Positions 41,933-51,594 of a DNA stretch of 64,000 bases are shown piece after piece. This DNA is from Sideroxydans sp. (GTDB lineage Bacteria; Pseudomonadota; Gammaproteobacteria; Burkholderiales; Gallionellaceae): contig JAQTUV010000005.1 of the NCBI GenBank assembly GCA_028707175.1, forward strand, positions 271,618 through 335,617, given 5' to 3'. How positions within the stretch are numbered: position 1 is the first letter of the stretch; each line of letters begins with the position of its first letter. The notes under the pieces are model-generated. The model was not told the DNA's origin. It searched no databases and worked only from the letters and a program-made list of their open reading frames with translations. The translations under genes and the position numbers were made by a program.

Positions 41933-41946
41933 ATTAGGAGAAACAC

Positions 41947-42336
41947 ATGAGCAATCCATCCAATCTGAAATACACAGCCTCCCACGAGTGGATCAAGACC
42001 GAAGCCGACGGCAGCATCACCGTAGGCATCACACAACACGCACAAGAATTACTGGGCGATATGGTGTTCGTTGAAGCGCCGACTGCTGGTCGCAAGCTGA
42101 AAGCCAAGGAAGAATGTGCCGTCGTTGAGTCCGTAAAAGCGGCAGCCGATGTGTACGCACCCGTTTCTGGCGAAGTCATCGCAGCGAATGGCGATCTAGA
42201 CAGCTCTCCAGAGAACATCAACAGCGACCCTTACGGCGCTTGGATCTTCAAGATGAAGCCAGACAATGCTGCTGATGTTGCCGCCCTGCTGGACGCTGCC
42301 GCTTACCAAGCAGTAGTCGATAGCGAAGCACATTAA
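41947..42336 (+). CDS. gcvH: glycine cleavage system H protein
   Basis: Lipoyl carrier protein of the glycine cleavage complex, 129 residues: [40 protein letters not shown] and [21 protein letters not shown], in which the Lys of ESVKAA carries lipoate. AGGAG lies 8 bases before the ATG. It is separated from gcvT and gcvP by repeat-filled spacers of about 110 bases each. Confidence 0.96.
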   Translation: MSNPSNLKYTASHEWIKTEADGSITVGITQHAQELLGDMVFVEAPTAGRKLKAKEECAVVESVKAAADVYAPVSGEVIAANGDLDSSPENINSDPYGAWIFKMKPDNAADVAALLDAAAYQAVVDSEAH

Positions 42337-42340
42337 AAGC

Positions 42341-42450
42341 AGGATTCGGGATTCAGGAGCAAGGATTCAGGGAAAACCCTTTCCTCGCTCCGGCTCCGGC
42401 TCCCGCTTCCTTCCCTGAATCCTGAATCCTGAATCCCGTATCCTGAATCC
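42341..42450 (+). repeat. GGATTCAGG repeats between gcvH and gcvP
   Basis: The whole spacer is built from the unit GGATTCAGG or its complement: GGATTCGGGATTCAGG and GGATTCAGGG on the left, then four CCTGAATCC-like units on the right. They can pair into one long imperfect hairpin around a pyrimidine-rich centre. The last unit ends one base before the gcvP ATG, leaving no normal ribosome-binding site. Confidence 0.75.
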
Positions 42451-42451
42451 T

Positions 42452-45301
42452 ATGACCGACCAATTCGTCACTCGCCACAACGGCCCTAGCACAACTGATG
42501 TGCAAGCCATGTTGAACAAGATCAATGCGCTCTCACTGGATGCACTGATCGATCAGACCGTTCCCGCTGCGATTCGTTTAAAGCAGCCACTGAACCTGCC
42601 TGATGGCATGAGCGAATACGCGTTCTTGCAACATCTGCGCGACATCGCGGCGAAGAACAAATTGTTCAAGAGTTACATCGGGCTGGGTTACTACGACACC
42701 ATCGTGCCGCCGGTCATCCAGCGCAACGTGTTGGAGAATCCGGGCTGGTACACGGCTTACACCCCGTATCAGGCCGAGATCGCACAGGGCCGTTTGGAAG
42801 CGCTGTTGAATTTCCAAACCATGGTGTGCGACCTCACAGGCATGGAGATCGCCAACGCATCCTTGTTGGATGAGGCGACTGCCGCCGCTGAAGCGATGAC
42901 GATGTTGCACGGCCTGCGTTCGCGCGATGATGTCGCCGCAGGCAAGAACAGCTTCTTCGTGTCGCACGAATGTTTCCCGCAGACCATCGAGTTGCTGAAG
43001 ACACGCGCCAAGCCGCTGGGCATCGAATTAGTCATCGGCGATTTCAAGACCGTCACCCTGAACGACAAGTTGTATGGCGCGCTGTTGCAATATCCTGCCG
43101 CCAACGGCGTGGTGCATGACTACGCCGATTTCGTTCAACGTGCTAAAGCCAACGGTATGACCGTCGCCGTCGCTGCCGACATCCTGAGTCTGGTGTTGCT
43201 CACACCGCCGGGTGAATGGGGTGCGGATGTGGTGCTGGGTTCGACGCAACGCTTCGGTGTGCCGATGGGTTACGGCGGCCCGCACGCCGCGTTCTTCGCC
43301 TGCCGCGATGCACACAAGCGCTCGATGCCAGGTCGCATCATCGGTGTTTCGGTCGATGCCGACGGCAACCCGGCCTTGCGCATGGCGTTGCAGACACGCG
43401 AGCAGCATATCCGCCGCGAGAAGGCCACTTCCAACATCTGCACCGCACAAGCACTACTCGCCATCATGGCCTCGATGTACGCGGTGTATCACGGCGCGGA
43501 CGGCCTGCGTGGTATCGCGACGCAGGTGCACCGCTCCGCCGCCTTGCTGGCAAGCGAGTTGAAGAAGCTCGGCTACAAGGTCGCTTACGACACCTTCTTC
43601 GACACAGTGAAGCTGACGCAGACCGACAATGTGAAGATCCATGCGCTGGCCGAAGCCGCGCGCATCAACTTCCGCTACAGCACCGAAGGCATCGGCATCG
43701 CGCTGGACCAGACCACTTCGGTGGACGACCTCAATGCCATCCTCGCGGTGTTCGCACAGGCTGCTGGCAAAACAGCGCCCACTGTCTCCTCTGCTCAAGT
43801 CGCCGCACAAGCGCTGCTGTTTAAGCAGCGCCAGTCAGCCATCCTGAGTCATCCAGTATTCAACACCTATCACTCCGAGACGGAGATGATGCGTTACATC
43901 AAGCGACTGGAAAACAAAGATCTGTCGCTCACCCACTCCATGATCTCGCTCGGCTCTTGCACCATGAAGCTGAACGCAGCATCCGAGATGTTGGGACTCA
44001 CTTGGCCTGAATTCGCCAACCTGCATCCTTTCGTGCCGATGGAACAGGCTGAGGGTTACCAAGCACTCATCGCTGGTCTGGATGCAGCATTGTCTGAGAT
44101 CACTGGCTTCGCGCAGATGAGCTTCCAACCTAACAGCGGTGCGTCCGGCGAATATGCGGGCCTGCTGGTCATTCAGGCGTATCACCGTTCGCGCGGCGAG
44201 TCGCAACGCAACGTGGTGCTCATCCCCTCCTCCGCACACGGCACCAATCCTGCCAGCGCGGCGATGTGCGGCATGCATATCGTGGTGGTGAAGTGCGACG
44301 CCAAGGGCAACATCGATGTCAACGATCTGCGCGCGAAAGCGGAAGAACACAAGGCCGACTTATCGTGCCTGATGGTGACCTACCCCAGCACGCACGGCGT
44401 ATACGAAGAGAGCATCAAGGACATCACGGCGATCATCCACGCCAATGGTGGTCAGGTGTACATGGACGGCGCCAACATGAACGCGCAGGTCGGCCTCACC
44501 AGCCCAGGCAACATCGGCGCGGACGTGTGCCACCTCAACCTGCACAAGACCTTCGCCATCCCGCACGGCGGCGGCGGACCCGGTGCCGGCCCCATCGGCG
44601 TGGCGGCACATCTCACGCCGTTCTTGCCTTCTCACCCCGTCGTCAAAGTCGGCGGCGCACAAGGTATCCATGCGGTAGCTGCAGCGCCTTACGGTAGCGC
44701 ACTCATCCTGCTCATCTCTTACGGCTACATCAAGATGATGGGCGGCAAAGGACTCACCGAAGCGACCAAGATGGCGATCTTGAATGCCAACTACATCAAA
44801 GAATCGTTGAAGGACAGTTACGCCACCTTGTACAGCGGCAGCAATGGCCGTTGCGCGCACGAGATGATCTTGGATTGCCGCGAATGGAAGAAGGAGGGCG
44901 TGGAAGTATCCGACATCGCCAAACGTCTGATGGACTTCGGCTTTCACGCACCGACCACCTCGTTCCCCGTAGTGGACACGCTGATGGTGGAGCCGACCGA
45001 GAGCGAATCGAAAGCTGAACTCGACCGCTTCTGCGATGCGATGATCGCCATCCGTAAGGAGATCGAAGAAGTCATCACGGGCAAAGTCGATAAGAAGGAC
45101 AACATCCTCAAACACGCACCACACACCGCGAAATCTGTCTGCGCCAACGAGTGGAAGAAACCCTACTCACGCGAGCAGGCTGCCTACCCGCTGCCTTATG
45201 TACGCGAGAATAAGTTCTGGCCTGCCGTGGCGAGAGTGGATAATGTGTACGGCGACAAGAATTTGATTTGTTCTTGCCCACCCGTATCGAGCTACATTTA
45301 A
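42452..45301 (+). CDS. gcvP: glycine cleavage system P protein (glycine decarboxylase)
   Basis: PLP enzyme that decarboxylates glycine and passes the aminomethyl group to GcvH. It is the single-chain form of 949 residues, with both halves fused: [24 protein letters not shown] in the N-terminal half, and [19 protein letters not shown] with the PLP-binding Lys in the C-terminal half. The gene for dihydrolipoamide dehydrogenase (L protein) is not in the window. The start has a CCTGAATCC repeat immediately before it. Confidence 0.96.
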   Translation: MTDQFVTRHNGPSTTDVQAMLNKINALSLDALIDQTVPAAIRLKQPLNLPDGMSEYAFLQHLRDIAAKNKLFKSYIGLGYYDTIVPPVIQRNVLENPGWYTAYTPYQAEIAQGRLEALLNFQTMVCDLTGMEIANASLLDEATAAAEAMTMLHGLRSRDDVAAGKNSFFVSHECFPQTIELLKTRAKPLGIELVIGDFKTVTLNDKLYGALLQYPAANGVVHDYADFVQRAKANGMTVAVAADILSLVLLTPPGEWGADVVLGSTQRFGVPMGYGGPHAAFFACRDAHKRSMPGRIIGVSVDADGNPALRMALQTREQHIRREKATSNICTAQALLAIMASMYAVYHGADGLRGIATQVHRSAALLASELKKLGYKVAYDTFFDTVKLTQTDNVKIHALAEAARINFRYSTEGIGIALDQTTSVDDLNAILAVFAQAAGKTAPTVSSAQVAAQALLFKQRQSAILSHPVFNTYHSETEMMRYIKRLENKDLSLTHSMISLGSCTMKLNAASEMLGLTWPEFANLHPFVPMEQAEGYQALIAGLDAALSEITGFAQMSFQPNSGASGEYAGLLVIQAYHRSRGESQRNVVLIPSSAHGTNPASAAMCGMHIVVVKCDAKGNIDVNDLRAKAEEHKADLSCLMVTYPSTHGVYEESIKDITAIIHANGGQVYMDGANMNAQVGLTSPGNIGADVCHLNLHKTFAIPHGGGGPGAGPIGVAAHLTPFLPSHPVVKVGGAQGIHAVAAAPYGSALILLISYGYIKMMGGKGLTEATKMAILNANYIKESLKDSYATLYSGSNGRCAHEMILDCREWKKEGVEVSDIAKRLMDFGFHAPTTSFPVVDTLMVEPTESESKAELDRFCDAMIAIRKEIEEVITGKVDKKDNILKHAPHTAKSVCANEWKKPYSREQAAYPLPYVRENKFWPAVARVDNVYGDKNLICSCPPVSSYI

Positions 45302-45312
45302 CTTTCCGCACC

Positions 45313-45375
45313 ATTCATGTAGGTCGGGTTTCAACCCGACAAGGCGCGTCGGGCTAAAGCCCGACCTACATGAAT
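45313..45375 (+). repeat. REP-like palindromic element between gcvP and tpx
   Basis: A 63-base inverted repeat with outer arms ATTCATGTAGGTCGGG / CCCGACCTACATGAAT and two inner hairpins (GTCGGGTTTCAACCCGAC-type and GTCGGGCTAAAGCCCGAC) joined by AAGGCGC. It may also act as a terminator-like barrier for gcv transcription. Confidence 0.82.
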
Positions 45376-45398
45376 CCTCTAATTTTAGGAGCATCACC

Positions 45399-45920
45399 AT
45401 GGCCAAAGACATCGCAAACAAAACCGGCACCACCCTAGGCGGCGCACCCGTCACTTTGTTCGGCAAATTTCCCGAGGTCGGACAAACTGCCCCCGCTTTC
45501 ACGCTGGTGGATAAAGATCTGAAAGACGTCGCGCTGCAATCCTTCGCTGGCAAACGCAAAGTGCTGAACATCGTGCCTAGCTTAGATACTGCCGTGTGCG
45601 CCACCTCGACACGTAAATTCAACGAAGCGGCGAGCAAGCTGGACAACACGGTTGTGCTGGTGATCTCTGCTGACTTGCCCTTTGCGATGAGCCGCTTCTG
45701 TGTCGCAGAAGGATTGGAGAACGTCATCACTCTGTCGCTGATGCGTGGGCGTGACTTCATGCGAAACTACGGCGTGAAGATCGCCGACACTGCTTTGTCT
45801 GGCGTAACGGCGCGTGCCGTGCTGGTGCTGGACGAGAAAGACCAAATCGTCCACGCCGAATTAGTGGACGACATCACGCATGAGCCTAACTACGATGCAG
45901 CATTGGCTTCTTTGAGTTAA
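45399..45920 (+). CDS. tpx: thiol peroxidase
   Basis: Peroxiredoxin that reduces lipid and hydrogen peroxides using thioredoxin. The 173 residues match Tpx: [37 protein letters not shown] with the peroxidatic Cys, [20 protein letters not shown] with the resolving Cys, and [18 protein letters not shown]. Its ribosome-binding site is AGGAG. It may form a short unit with the next two genes. Confidence 0.96.
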   Translation: MAKDIANKTGTTLGGAPVTLFGKFPEVGQTAPAFTLVDKDLKDVALQSFAGKRKVLNIVPSLDTAVCATSTRKFNEAASKLDNTVVLVISADLPFAMSRFCVAEGLENVITLSLMRGRDFMRNYGVKIADTALSGVTARAVLVLDEKDQIVHAELVDDITHEPNYDAALASLS

Positions 45921-45926
45921 GGCCGC

Positions 45927-46238
45927 ATGAATAAGATACACAGACAGGTCATCGGCATCAGCTGGCTCGTGATGGGCGCGCTGATCTTTTCACCGCTGGT
46001 GCTCAAGCTGGGCCCAGCTGCCGATGCAGCCATCATCGGCGGTGTACTGGCAAGTCTATTGTTCATCGTGGGCGGTTTCGTGTTGCTGGCGAATCTGCGC
46101 AAATTCTCTTGGGTGTGCCATCCCTGCGCACTGCTCTCTTTGTTCACTTTTCCTCTTGGCACGGCGATCAGTCTGTATTACCTCTGGTTCTTCATTCGCT
46201 CCATACAGATGGCGCGCACGAATAGCGAGAAAAAATAA
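45927..46238 (+). CDS. small membrane protein of unknown function
   Basis: A 103-residue protein with three predicted transmembrane helices (VIGISWLVMGALIFSPLVL, AIIGGVLASLLFIVGGFVLL, LLSLFTFPLGTAISLYYLWFF). It begins 6 bases after tpx and its stop abuts the dgkA start. I do not recognise a family beyond a resemblance to small DUF-type membrane proteins. Confidence 0.65.
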   Translation: MNKIHRQVIGISWLVMGALIFSPLVLKLGPAADAAIIGGVLASLLFIVGGFVLLANLRKFSWVCHPCALLSLFTFPLGTAISLYYLWFFIRSIQMARTNSEKK

Positions 46239-46607
46239 ATGGAAAGCCCGAACAAGTTCGAGCCGGGACCTTTGCATGTTTTCCATGCATTAAAAGCCGC
46301 ACTGAACGGCTTCCGCGAAGCTTGGAAATACGAAGACGCGTTCCGTCAAGAATTGTTCGTGGCAGCCATCGCTATTCCTTTTGCCTTGTGGTGCGATGTC
46401 GGCACAGTGGGCAAGATACTCATGGTCGCTAGCACCTTGCTGGTACTCATCCTTGAGTTGGTCAATTCGGCCATCGAAGCTGCAGTAGATCACACCTCGC
46501 TTGATCAGCACCCTTTCGCCAAGCGCGCCAAAGACATCGCCGGTGCGGCCGTCCTATTGAGCATGGTCAATATGTTGTTCGTGTGGGGCATGGTGTTGTT
46601 CGCGTAA
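46239..46607 (+). CDS. dgkA: diacylglycerol kinase (copy 1)
   Basis: Trimeric inner-membrane kinase that recycles diacylglycerol to phosphatidate, 122 residues. It has the cytoplasmic amphipathic start, EDAFRQELFVAAIAIPFAL, and the signature ELVNSAIEAAVDHTSLDQHPFAKRAKDIAGAAV with the catalytic Glu and Asp. A related copy lies at 63241-63609. It abuts the small membrane protein gene and is followed by the PilZ gene 5 bases later. Confidence 0.93.
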   Translation: MESPNKFEPGPLHVFHALKAALNGFREAWKYEDAFRQELFVAAIAIPFALWCDVGTVGKILMVASTLLVLILELVNSAIEAAVDHTSLDQHPFAKRAKDIAGAAVLLSMVNMLFVWGMVLFA

Positions 46608-46612
46608 GTGAC

Positions 46613-47338
46613 ATGAGTACGCCCACCAATAACAAGAAGGCTAGGCCAGACAATCTATTGTTCCACTCACACATCGAGATCTGCCGCATCTTGCAGATGT
46701 TGGCGCATGAGCGTAGCCACATCGAGGCTGCGGTAGGCGAGCATCTTTCATTCAAAGCATTCATGCTCGCACTCGACCTGCCGCATGCACGTTTCACCAC
46801 GACTTTCTCTCCCAACAAAGAAGCGAACAGCGCCCTACTCAACAGCCCTGATGCGGTTGAATTCACCGCCACCGATTCGCAAGGCTTGCTGTATTCGTTC
46901 GCGGCATCATCCCCCGAAGAGACACAGATCGACGGGCAACCTGCCATCCATTTCAGCCTGCCCAAGGCACTGCTGCTCCACAATCGGCGTGAACATGCAC
47001 GATTCACCACCTCTGACGACCTCTCTCTACGTTGCGTCGCCGACGCGACTGGCTTCATGCCTTTCGAGTCTCGTATCACCGATGTGAGTCACGATGGTTT
47101 AGGCGTACTTATCTATGACCTCGACATCCATCTAGAACTAGGTTCGGTATTAAAGGGCAGTCGCATCATCACGCCCAATGGCGATGCGGTAATCGCAGAC
47201 TTGGAGTTGCGACATATCACTAGCGCCCAACTTCCTGATGGCACGACAGCAAATCGCGCAGGCTTCCGTTTCATCCAGCCACCCAGTGAGATCGCGCAAC
47301 TCATCGGCCTCTTCATCCAGAATATGGATAAGAAATAG
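46613..47338 (+). CDS. YcgR-like PilZ-domain protein
   Basis: A 241-residue cyclic-di-GMP receptor. The N-terminal YcgR-type domain (LLFHSHIEICRILQMLAHERSH onward) is followed by a PilZ domain with the binding motifs NRREHARF (RxxxR) and DVSHDGLGV (D/NxSxxG). YcgR proteins slow the flagellar motor when cyclic-di-GMP is high; with pilMNOPQ in the window a role in pilus motility is also possible. The ATG at 46613 is inside the longer ORF and weakly supported. Confidence 0.85.
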   Translation: MSTPTNNKKARPDNLLFHSHIEICRILQMLAHERSHIEAAVGEHLSFKAFMLALDLPHARFTTTFSPNKEANSALLNSPDAVEFTATDSQGLLYSFAASSPEETQIDGQPAIHFSLPKALLLHNRREHARFTTSDDLSLRCVADATGFMPFESRITDVSHDGLGVLIYDLDIHLELGSVLKGSRIITPNGDAVIADLELRHITSAQLPDGTTANRAGFRFIQPPSEIAQLIGLFIQNMDKK

Positions 47339-47350
47339 ACGTGCCCCCTT

Positions 47351-47356
47351 TATAAT
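47351..47356 (+). promoter_or_regulatory. -10 box upstream of the PfkB kinase gene
   Basis: A perfect TATAAT lies 31 bases before the ATG at 47388. The -35 region is weak. Confidence 0.4.
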
Positions 47357-47387
47357 CCGCGCATCCAACCACTCACCAAATCCAGAA

Positions 47388-48326
47388 ATGAAAACTCTCA
47401 TCTGCGGCTCTATGGCATTCGACACCATCATGGTGTTCAAAGACAAATTCAAGAACCACATCCTTCCCGAACAGATCCACATCCTCAACGTCGCCTTCCT
47501 CGTGCCCGAGATGCGCCGCGAATATGGCGGCTGCGCAGGTAACATCGCCTACAACTTGCAGATGTTAGGTGGCCACCCACTCATCATGGCAACGGTCGGC
47601 GACGATTTCGCACCTTACGCCACACGTCTTGAAAATATCGGACTGCCGCAGACCCACATCCGCCACGTACCCAACAGTTTCACCGGCCAAGCCTTCATCA
47701 CCACCGACCTCGACGACAATCAGATCACCGCCTTCCACCCGGGCGCGATGGGTAGCTCACACCTGAATAGCGTGTCGATGGCACAAGAAGTCACACTCGG
47801 CATCGTGTCGCCCGATGGTCGCGAAGGCATGATGCAACACGCGCTCGAATTCGTTGCGCAAGACATCCCTTTCGTGTTCGATCCCGGCCAAGGCATGCCC
47901 ATGTTTTCAGGTGCCGAGTTGTTGCGCTTCATCGAACAAGCGACCTACGTCACCGTGAATGACTACGAAGCCAAGATGTTGCAGGACAAGACAGGCAAGA
48001 CATTGGAGGAGATCGCCAAGCGCGTGAAGGCGCTCATCGTCACCCTCGGCCCAGATGGTTCGCTTATTTATACCGACGGTAAACAGATTGCAATTCCCAC
48101 ACCCAAACCTCAAGCCGTCGTTGACCCTACCGGTTGCGGTGATGCCTATCGTGCAGGCTTGCTACACGGCATTCAAAAGGGATGGGATTGGGAGACCACG
48201 GGTCGTTTGGCATCACTGCTGGGCTCACTCAAAATAGCCAGCCGTGGAGGGCAGAATCACAAATACACTCGCGCAGAGTTAGTGGCTCTCTACAAACAAC
48301 ATTTTGGCGGACACATCACGCTGTAA
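47388..48326 (+). CDS. PfkB-family sugar/nucleoside kinase (adenosine-kinase-like)
   Basis: A 312-residue ribokinase-fold enzyme. It starts at 47388 (MKTLICGSMAFDTIMVF); the longer ORF overlaps the PilZ gene. Motifs are EYGGCAGNIAYNLQMLGG near the N terminus and the family signature VDPTGCGDAYRAGLLHG with the catalytic Asp, plus IVTLGPDGSLIY. Related betaproteobacterial proteins are called adenosine or carbohydrate kinases; the substrate is not known here. Confidence 0.88.
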   Translation: MKTLICGSMAFDTIMVFKDKFKNHILPEQIHILNVAFLVPEMRREYGGCAGNIAYNLQMLGGHPLIMATVGDDFAPYATRLENIGLPQTHIRHVPNSFTGQAFITTDLDDNQITAFHPGAMGSSHLNSVSMAQEVTLGIVSPDGREGMMQHALEFVAQDIPFVFDPGQGMPMFSGAELLRFIEQATYVTVNDYEAKMLQDKTGKTLEEIAKRVKALIVTLGPDGSLIYTDGKQIAIPTPKPQAVVDPTGCGDAYRAGLLHGIQKGWDWETTGRLASLLGSLKIASRGGQNHKYTRAELVALYKQHFGGHITL

Positions 48327-48361
48327 ACAGACAAGACGAACAATCAACCGCTTGCAAGACC

Positions 48362-49522
48362 TTAGCCGTTTGCGCCAAACATCATACGTTTGGCGACGAA
48401 CCTTCTGGCTATCGGGAATGTATCGAGTAGCGTCAACGCCGCTGAACGGAGCTGCCCGAGGACGGGCAGGTCGTTTGAGAAAACACGCACAAGGCCATCT
48501 GTGAAACGAATGCCCGCATTGCGATCGATGCGACGCGACTTTCGGTAGGCGGCGCACATCGCAGCCGAGCCGATATTTTCTGGCGTGCTATCGAGAATGA
48601 CTTGCGCCAATTCCCACGCATCTCTCACCCCCAAGTTAAAGCCCTGCCCCGCCACGGGATGGAGTGTCTGCGCGGCATTGCCGATGAGAACGGTGTGCGG
48701 AAAGGTAATGTCCGGCGCGCGTTTCAAACGCAGCGGATAACAACTCCGTTTGCCGATGGAGAGGAATTCTCCGACGCGATCACCAAAGTGGTTTTGTAGG
48801 TAAGCCAAAAACGTCGCGTCATCCCATGTCAGCAGATCTTGCGCTGCTTCGTGAGCGGCGGTCAGCACCAGTTCATACCCATCTAAATAGGGCAGCAGCG
48901 CCATCGGACCTTGCGTAGTGAAATGTTCGAACGCCTTGCCCGAATTTGCCTGTGAGGTGGTGAGATGAGCGATGACACCACTCTGACCGTAATCGGTGAT
49001 TTGCGGGGGGTGCGAAGCTTCTAGCAATTTCCCGCCATCGGCTGCCACAGCAAGACGAGCGGTGAGTGTATGTGTTTGACCTTGGTGCTGATATTCGATC
49101 ACGGCGGCATCTGCAGTCTGACGTAGCTCGCTCACCAGCGCACCATAGATACAACTGACATCCGAATTAGCTAAACCTTTTTGCAATGCCGCATGCAACA
49201 TCGTGTAGGGCAAGACATAGCCGAGGTCGGGCACTTTCATCTCTTCTGCGCGCAAGGTGGTATGCCCAGATGTCTGCTTCTGCGTGACCTCGATGACCTT
49301 GATGCCACTTACATCCCGCAATACATCCCAAGCGCCAAGGCGTTGCAGCAACAATCGTGTGCCGTACGACAGCGCCAATGCACGCGGGTCGGTGGTGTTC
49401 ACTTCGGATTCACGCGCCTCCAGCAGCACCACTTGCAATCCATTACCTTGCAAAGCCAGTGCTAATGCGGCGCCCACAGGCCCGCCGCCGATGATGGCGA
49501 CATCACATTGAGATTCATTCAT
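48362..49522 (-). CDS. ubiH: ubiquinone hydroxylase, UbiH/UbiF/VisC FAD family
   Basis: FAD-dependent monooxygenase of ubiquinone ring hydroxylation, 386 residues. It has the Rossmann motif [17 protein letters not shown] at the N terminus, the ADGGKLL motif mid-protein and the LIGNAAQTLHPVAGQGFNLGVRDAW FAD motif. Placement directly after pepP is the same as in E. coli pepP-ubiH-ubiI, which suggests UbiH, though UbiF or UbiM roles cannot be excluded. The ATG at 49522 overlaps the pepP end by 8 bases. Confidence 0.88.
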   Translation of the reverse strand: MNESQCDVAIIGGGPVGAALALALQGNGLQVVLLEARESEVNTTDPRALALSYGTRLLLQRLGAWDVLRDVSGIKVIEVTQKQTSGHTTLRAEEMKVPDLGYVLPYTMLHAALQKGLANSDVSCIYGALVSELRQTADAAVIEYQHQGQTHTLTARLAVAADGGKLLEASHPPQITDYGQSGVIAHLTTSQANSGKAFEHFTTQGPMALLPYLDGYELVLTAAHEAAQDLLTWDDATFLAYLQNHFGDRVGEFLSIGKRSCYPLRLKRAPDITFPHTVLIGNAAQTLHPVAGQGFNLGVRDAWELAQVILDSTPENIGSAAMCAAYRKSRRIDRNAGIRFTDGLVRVFSNDLPVLGQLRSAALTLLDTFPIARRFVAKRMMFGANG

Positions 49523-50813
49523 GGCGCATGACCTCCTCAATTTCTTTCACAGTCTTAGGTGCAGCTTGCGTCAACACCTCGCTGCCGTTGGAAGTGATGA
49601 GCACATCGTCTTCGATGCGGATACCGATGTTCCATAGGTCACGCGGCACGCTGTCCGATGGACGGATGTAGCAGCCCGGCTCCACGGTCAGCACCATTCC
49701 GGATTGCAAAGGCCGCCAATTACCACCGACCTTGTATTCACCCACATCATGCACATCCATACCCAACCAGTGCCCAGTGCGATGCATGTAGAACTGCTTG
49801 TAACTCTCGCTTTCCAACACAGCCTCGACCGAACCTTTGCATAGTTTCAAGTCGATGAAGCCCTGCGCCAAGACACGCAATGCCGCCTCGTGCGGCGCAT
49901 TCCAAGTGTTGACCGGTCTTGCCGCCGCAATGGCCGCCGCTTGTGCGGCGAGAACGATCTCATACACGTCTTTTTGTGCTGCACTAAAACGACCATTCAC
50001 AGGAAAGGTGCGCGTGATGTCTGAGGCATATCCGCCCAATTCACATCCTGCATCGATGAGTAAAAGGTCGCCCTCGTTGAGGCACGCATTGTTGCCGACA
50101 TAGTGCAAAGTGCAGGCATTCGCGCCACCCGCGACAATGCTAGTGTAAGCAGGATGGCGTGCGCCGTGACGGCAGAATTCGTGCAACAACTCAGCTTCCA
50201 CTTCGTATTCATATTGGCCCGGGCGAGTGAAGCGCATCGCGCGGCGATGCGCTTCACAAGATATTTGTGCCGCTGCGCGCATGATGCTCACTTCATGCTC
50301 GTCTTTGAACAAGCGCATCTCGTTCAACAGCTCACGCACATCCCGTATCGCATTCGGCGCTTGGATACCCGTACGTGCTTTTGCTTTGAGCGCTTCCCGT
50401 ACCTTGATAAGCCGCACATCCCAATCCCCCCCGATGGGGTAGAACAATGTAGGCTGGTTACCCATCAGCTCGACGAGTTTTTCATCTAGCAGTTCGATGG
50501 GATAAGCCGCATCAAAACCGAAGCGCTCGGCTGCGACATCTGGGCCGTAACGAAAGCCATCCCACACCTCGCGCTCTGCGTTCTTTTCGCGGCAAAACAA
50601 GATGCTCTGCGGTTCATCACCAGCAATCAATATCAACACCGATTCCGGCTCAGCAAATCCACTGAGGTAATAGAAGTGGCTATCGTGGCGGTAGTCGTAA
50701 TGTGTGTCGGCATTGCGCGCCACTTCGGGTGCAGTCGGAATGACTGCGATACCGTACGGCATCTTTTGCTGAAGATGCTTGCGGCGTTGAACGTAGAGAG
50801 CGGTATCAGTCAT
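49515..50813 (-). CDS. pepP: Xaa-Pro aminopeptidase
   Basis: Dimanganese peptidase that removes N-terminal residues before proline, 432 residues. The pita-bread fold ligands are visible: LLIDAGCELGGYASDITRTF with two Asp, MHRTGHWLGMDVHDVG with His, LTVEPGCYI and GIRIEDDVLI with Glu. The ATG at 50813 overlaps the end of murU by 8 bases; one more ATG three codons upstream is possible. Confidence 0.93.
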   Translation of the reverse strand: MTDTALYVQRRKHLQQKMPYGIAVIPTAPEVARNADTHYDYRHDSHFYYLSGFAEPESVLILIAGDEPQSILFCREKNAEREVWDGFRYGPDVAAERFGFDAAYPIELLDEKLVELMGNQPTLFYPIGGDWDVRLIKVREALKAKARTGIQAPNAIRDVRELLNEMRLFKDEHEVSIMRAAAQISCEAHRRAMRFTRPGQYEYEVEAELLHEFCRHGARHPAYTSIVAGGANACTLHYVGNNACLNEGDLLLIDAGCELGGYASDITRTFPVNGRFSAAQKDVYEIVLAAQAAAIAAARPVNTWNAPHEAALRVLAQGFIDLKLCKGSVEAVLESESYKQFYMHRTGHWLGMDVHDVGEYKVGGNWRPLQSGMVLTVEPGCYIRPSDSVPRDLWNIGIRIEDDVLITSNGSEVLTQAAPKTVKEIEEVMRHE

Positions 50814-51504
50814 GGGCTGCATTCTGCGATGCACGCAGTAGCTTGTCGAGTTCATCTAATCGTTGTGGTGTACCGACATCGACCCACATTCCGCGATGAT
50901 GCTCACCACTGATTTTTCCTGCAGCGATCTGTTCGCGTAACAGTGGGGCAAGCGGCGCCTTTGTGCCACGCTCGATATGGGCAAACAACTGCGGTTTGTA
51001 GAGGCCGATACCGCTAAAGGTGTGCTTGGGCGGCAGATCAGTGATGCGCGCACCTTGCAGACCGAAATCACCCTTGAGATTGTGTTCTGGGTTATCCACC
51101 AACACTAGATGCGCCATGTCATCGCTATTAGCTAGGGCTGCAGCATGACTGGGCAAGTGTGTGAAATCGAAATCACAATACACATCACCATTAACCACAG
51201 CGAACACCTCATCACCCAGCAAATGGGCAGCGAAGGCGATACCTCCTGCCGTCTCAAGCGCAGAACCTTCGTCCGAATAGCGGATAGTCGCGCCAAATTG
51301 GCTTCCGTCTCCCAATGCTTGTTCGATTTGTATTCCGAGGTGCGCATGATTGATGACGAAGTCAGTGATGCCTGCGCGCACCAGACGTTCGATATGCCAC
51401 ACGATGAGCGGCTTACCACCCACCTGCAACAAGGGCTTGGGCGTATGGTCGGTGAGGGGGCGCATACGTTCGCCGCGCCCTGCAGCGAGAATCATCGCAC
51501 GCAT
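50806..51504 (-). CDS. murU: N-acetylmuramate 1-phosphate uridylyltransferase
   Basis: Murein-recycling enzyme that makes UDP-MurNAc and bypasses de novo synthesis. The 232 residues have the nucleotidyltransferase start MRAMILAAGRGERMRPLTDHTPKPLLQVGGKPL, FAVVNGDVYCDFD with the metal Asp and GMWVDVGTPQRL near the C terminus. Pairing with amgK just upstream, near lptD, follows the pseudomonad gene order and fixes the function. Confidence 0.92.
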   Translation of the reverse strand: MRAMILAAGRGERMRPLTDHTPKPLLQVGGKPLIVWHIERLVRAGITDFVINHAHLGIQIEQALGDGSQFGATIRYSDEGSALETAGGIAFAAHLLGDEVFAVVNGDVYCDFDFTHLPSHAAALANSDDMAHLVLVDNPEHNLKGDFGLQGARITDLPPKHTFSGIGLYKPQLFAHIERGTKAPLAPLLREQIAAGKISGEHHRGMWVDVGTPQRLDELDKLLRASQNAAHD

Positions 51505-51526
51505 CTAAAAATGCCTTTCGCTATTA

Positions 51527-51565
51527 CCCCCTCTCCCGCAGGCGGGAGAGGGTTGGGGTGAGGGA
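51527..51565 (-). repeat. G/C-rich palindromic repeat between murU and amgK
   Basis: CCCTCTCCCGC-AG-GCGGGAGAGGG followed by TTGGGGTGAGGG. This is the intergenic copy of the family seen in frame in leuS (30683) and, in a diverged form, in thiE (59884). It interrupts the murU/amgK unit. Confidence 0.8.
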
Positions 51566-51594
51566 TGAGGTGAAAAGATGTGCAGCATTAACTT

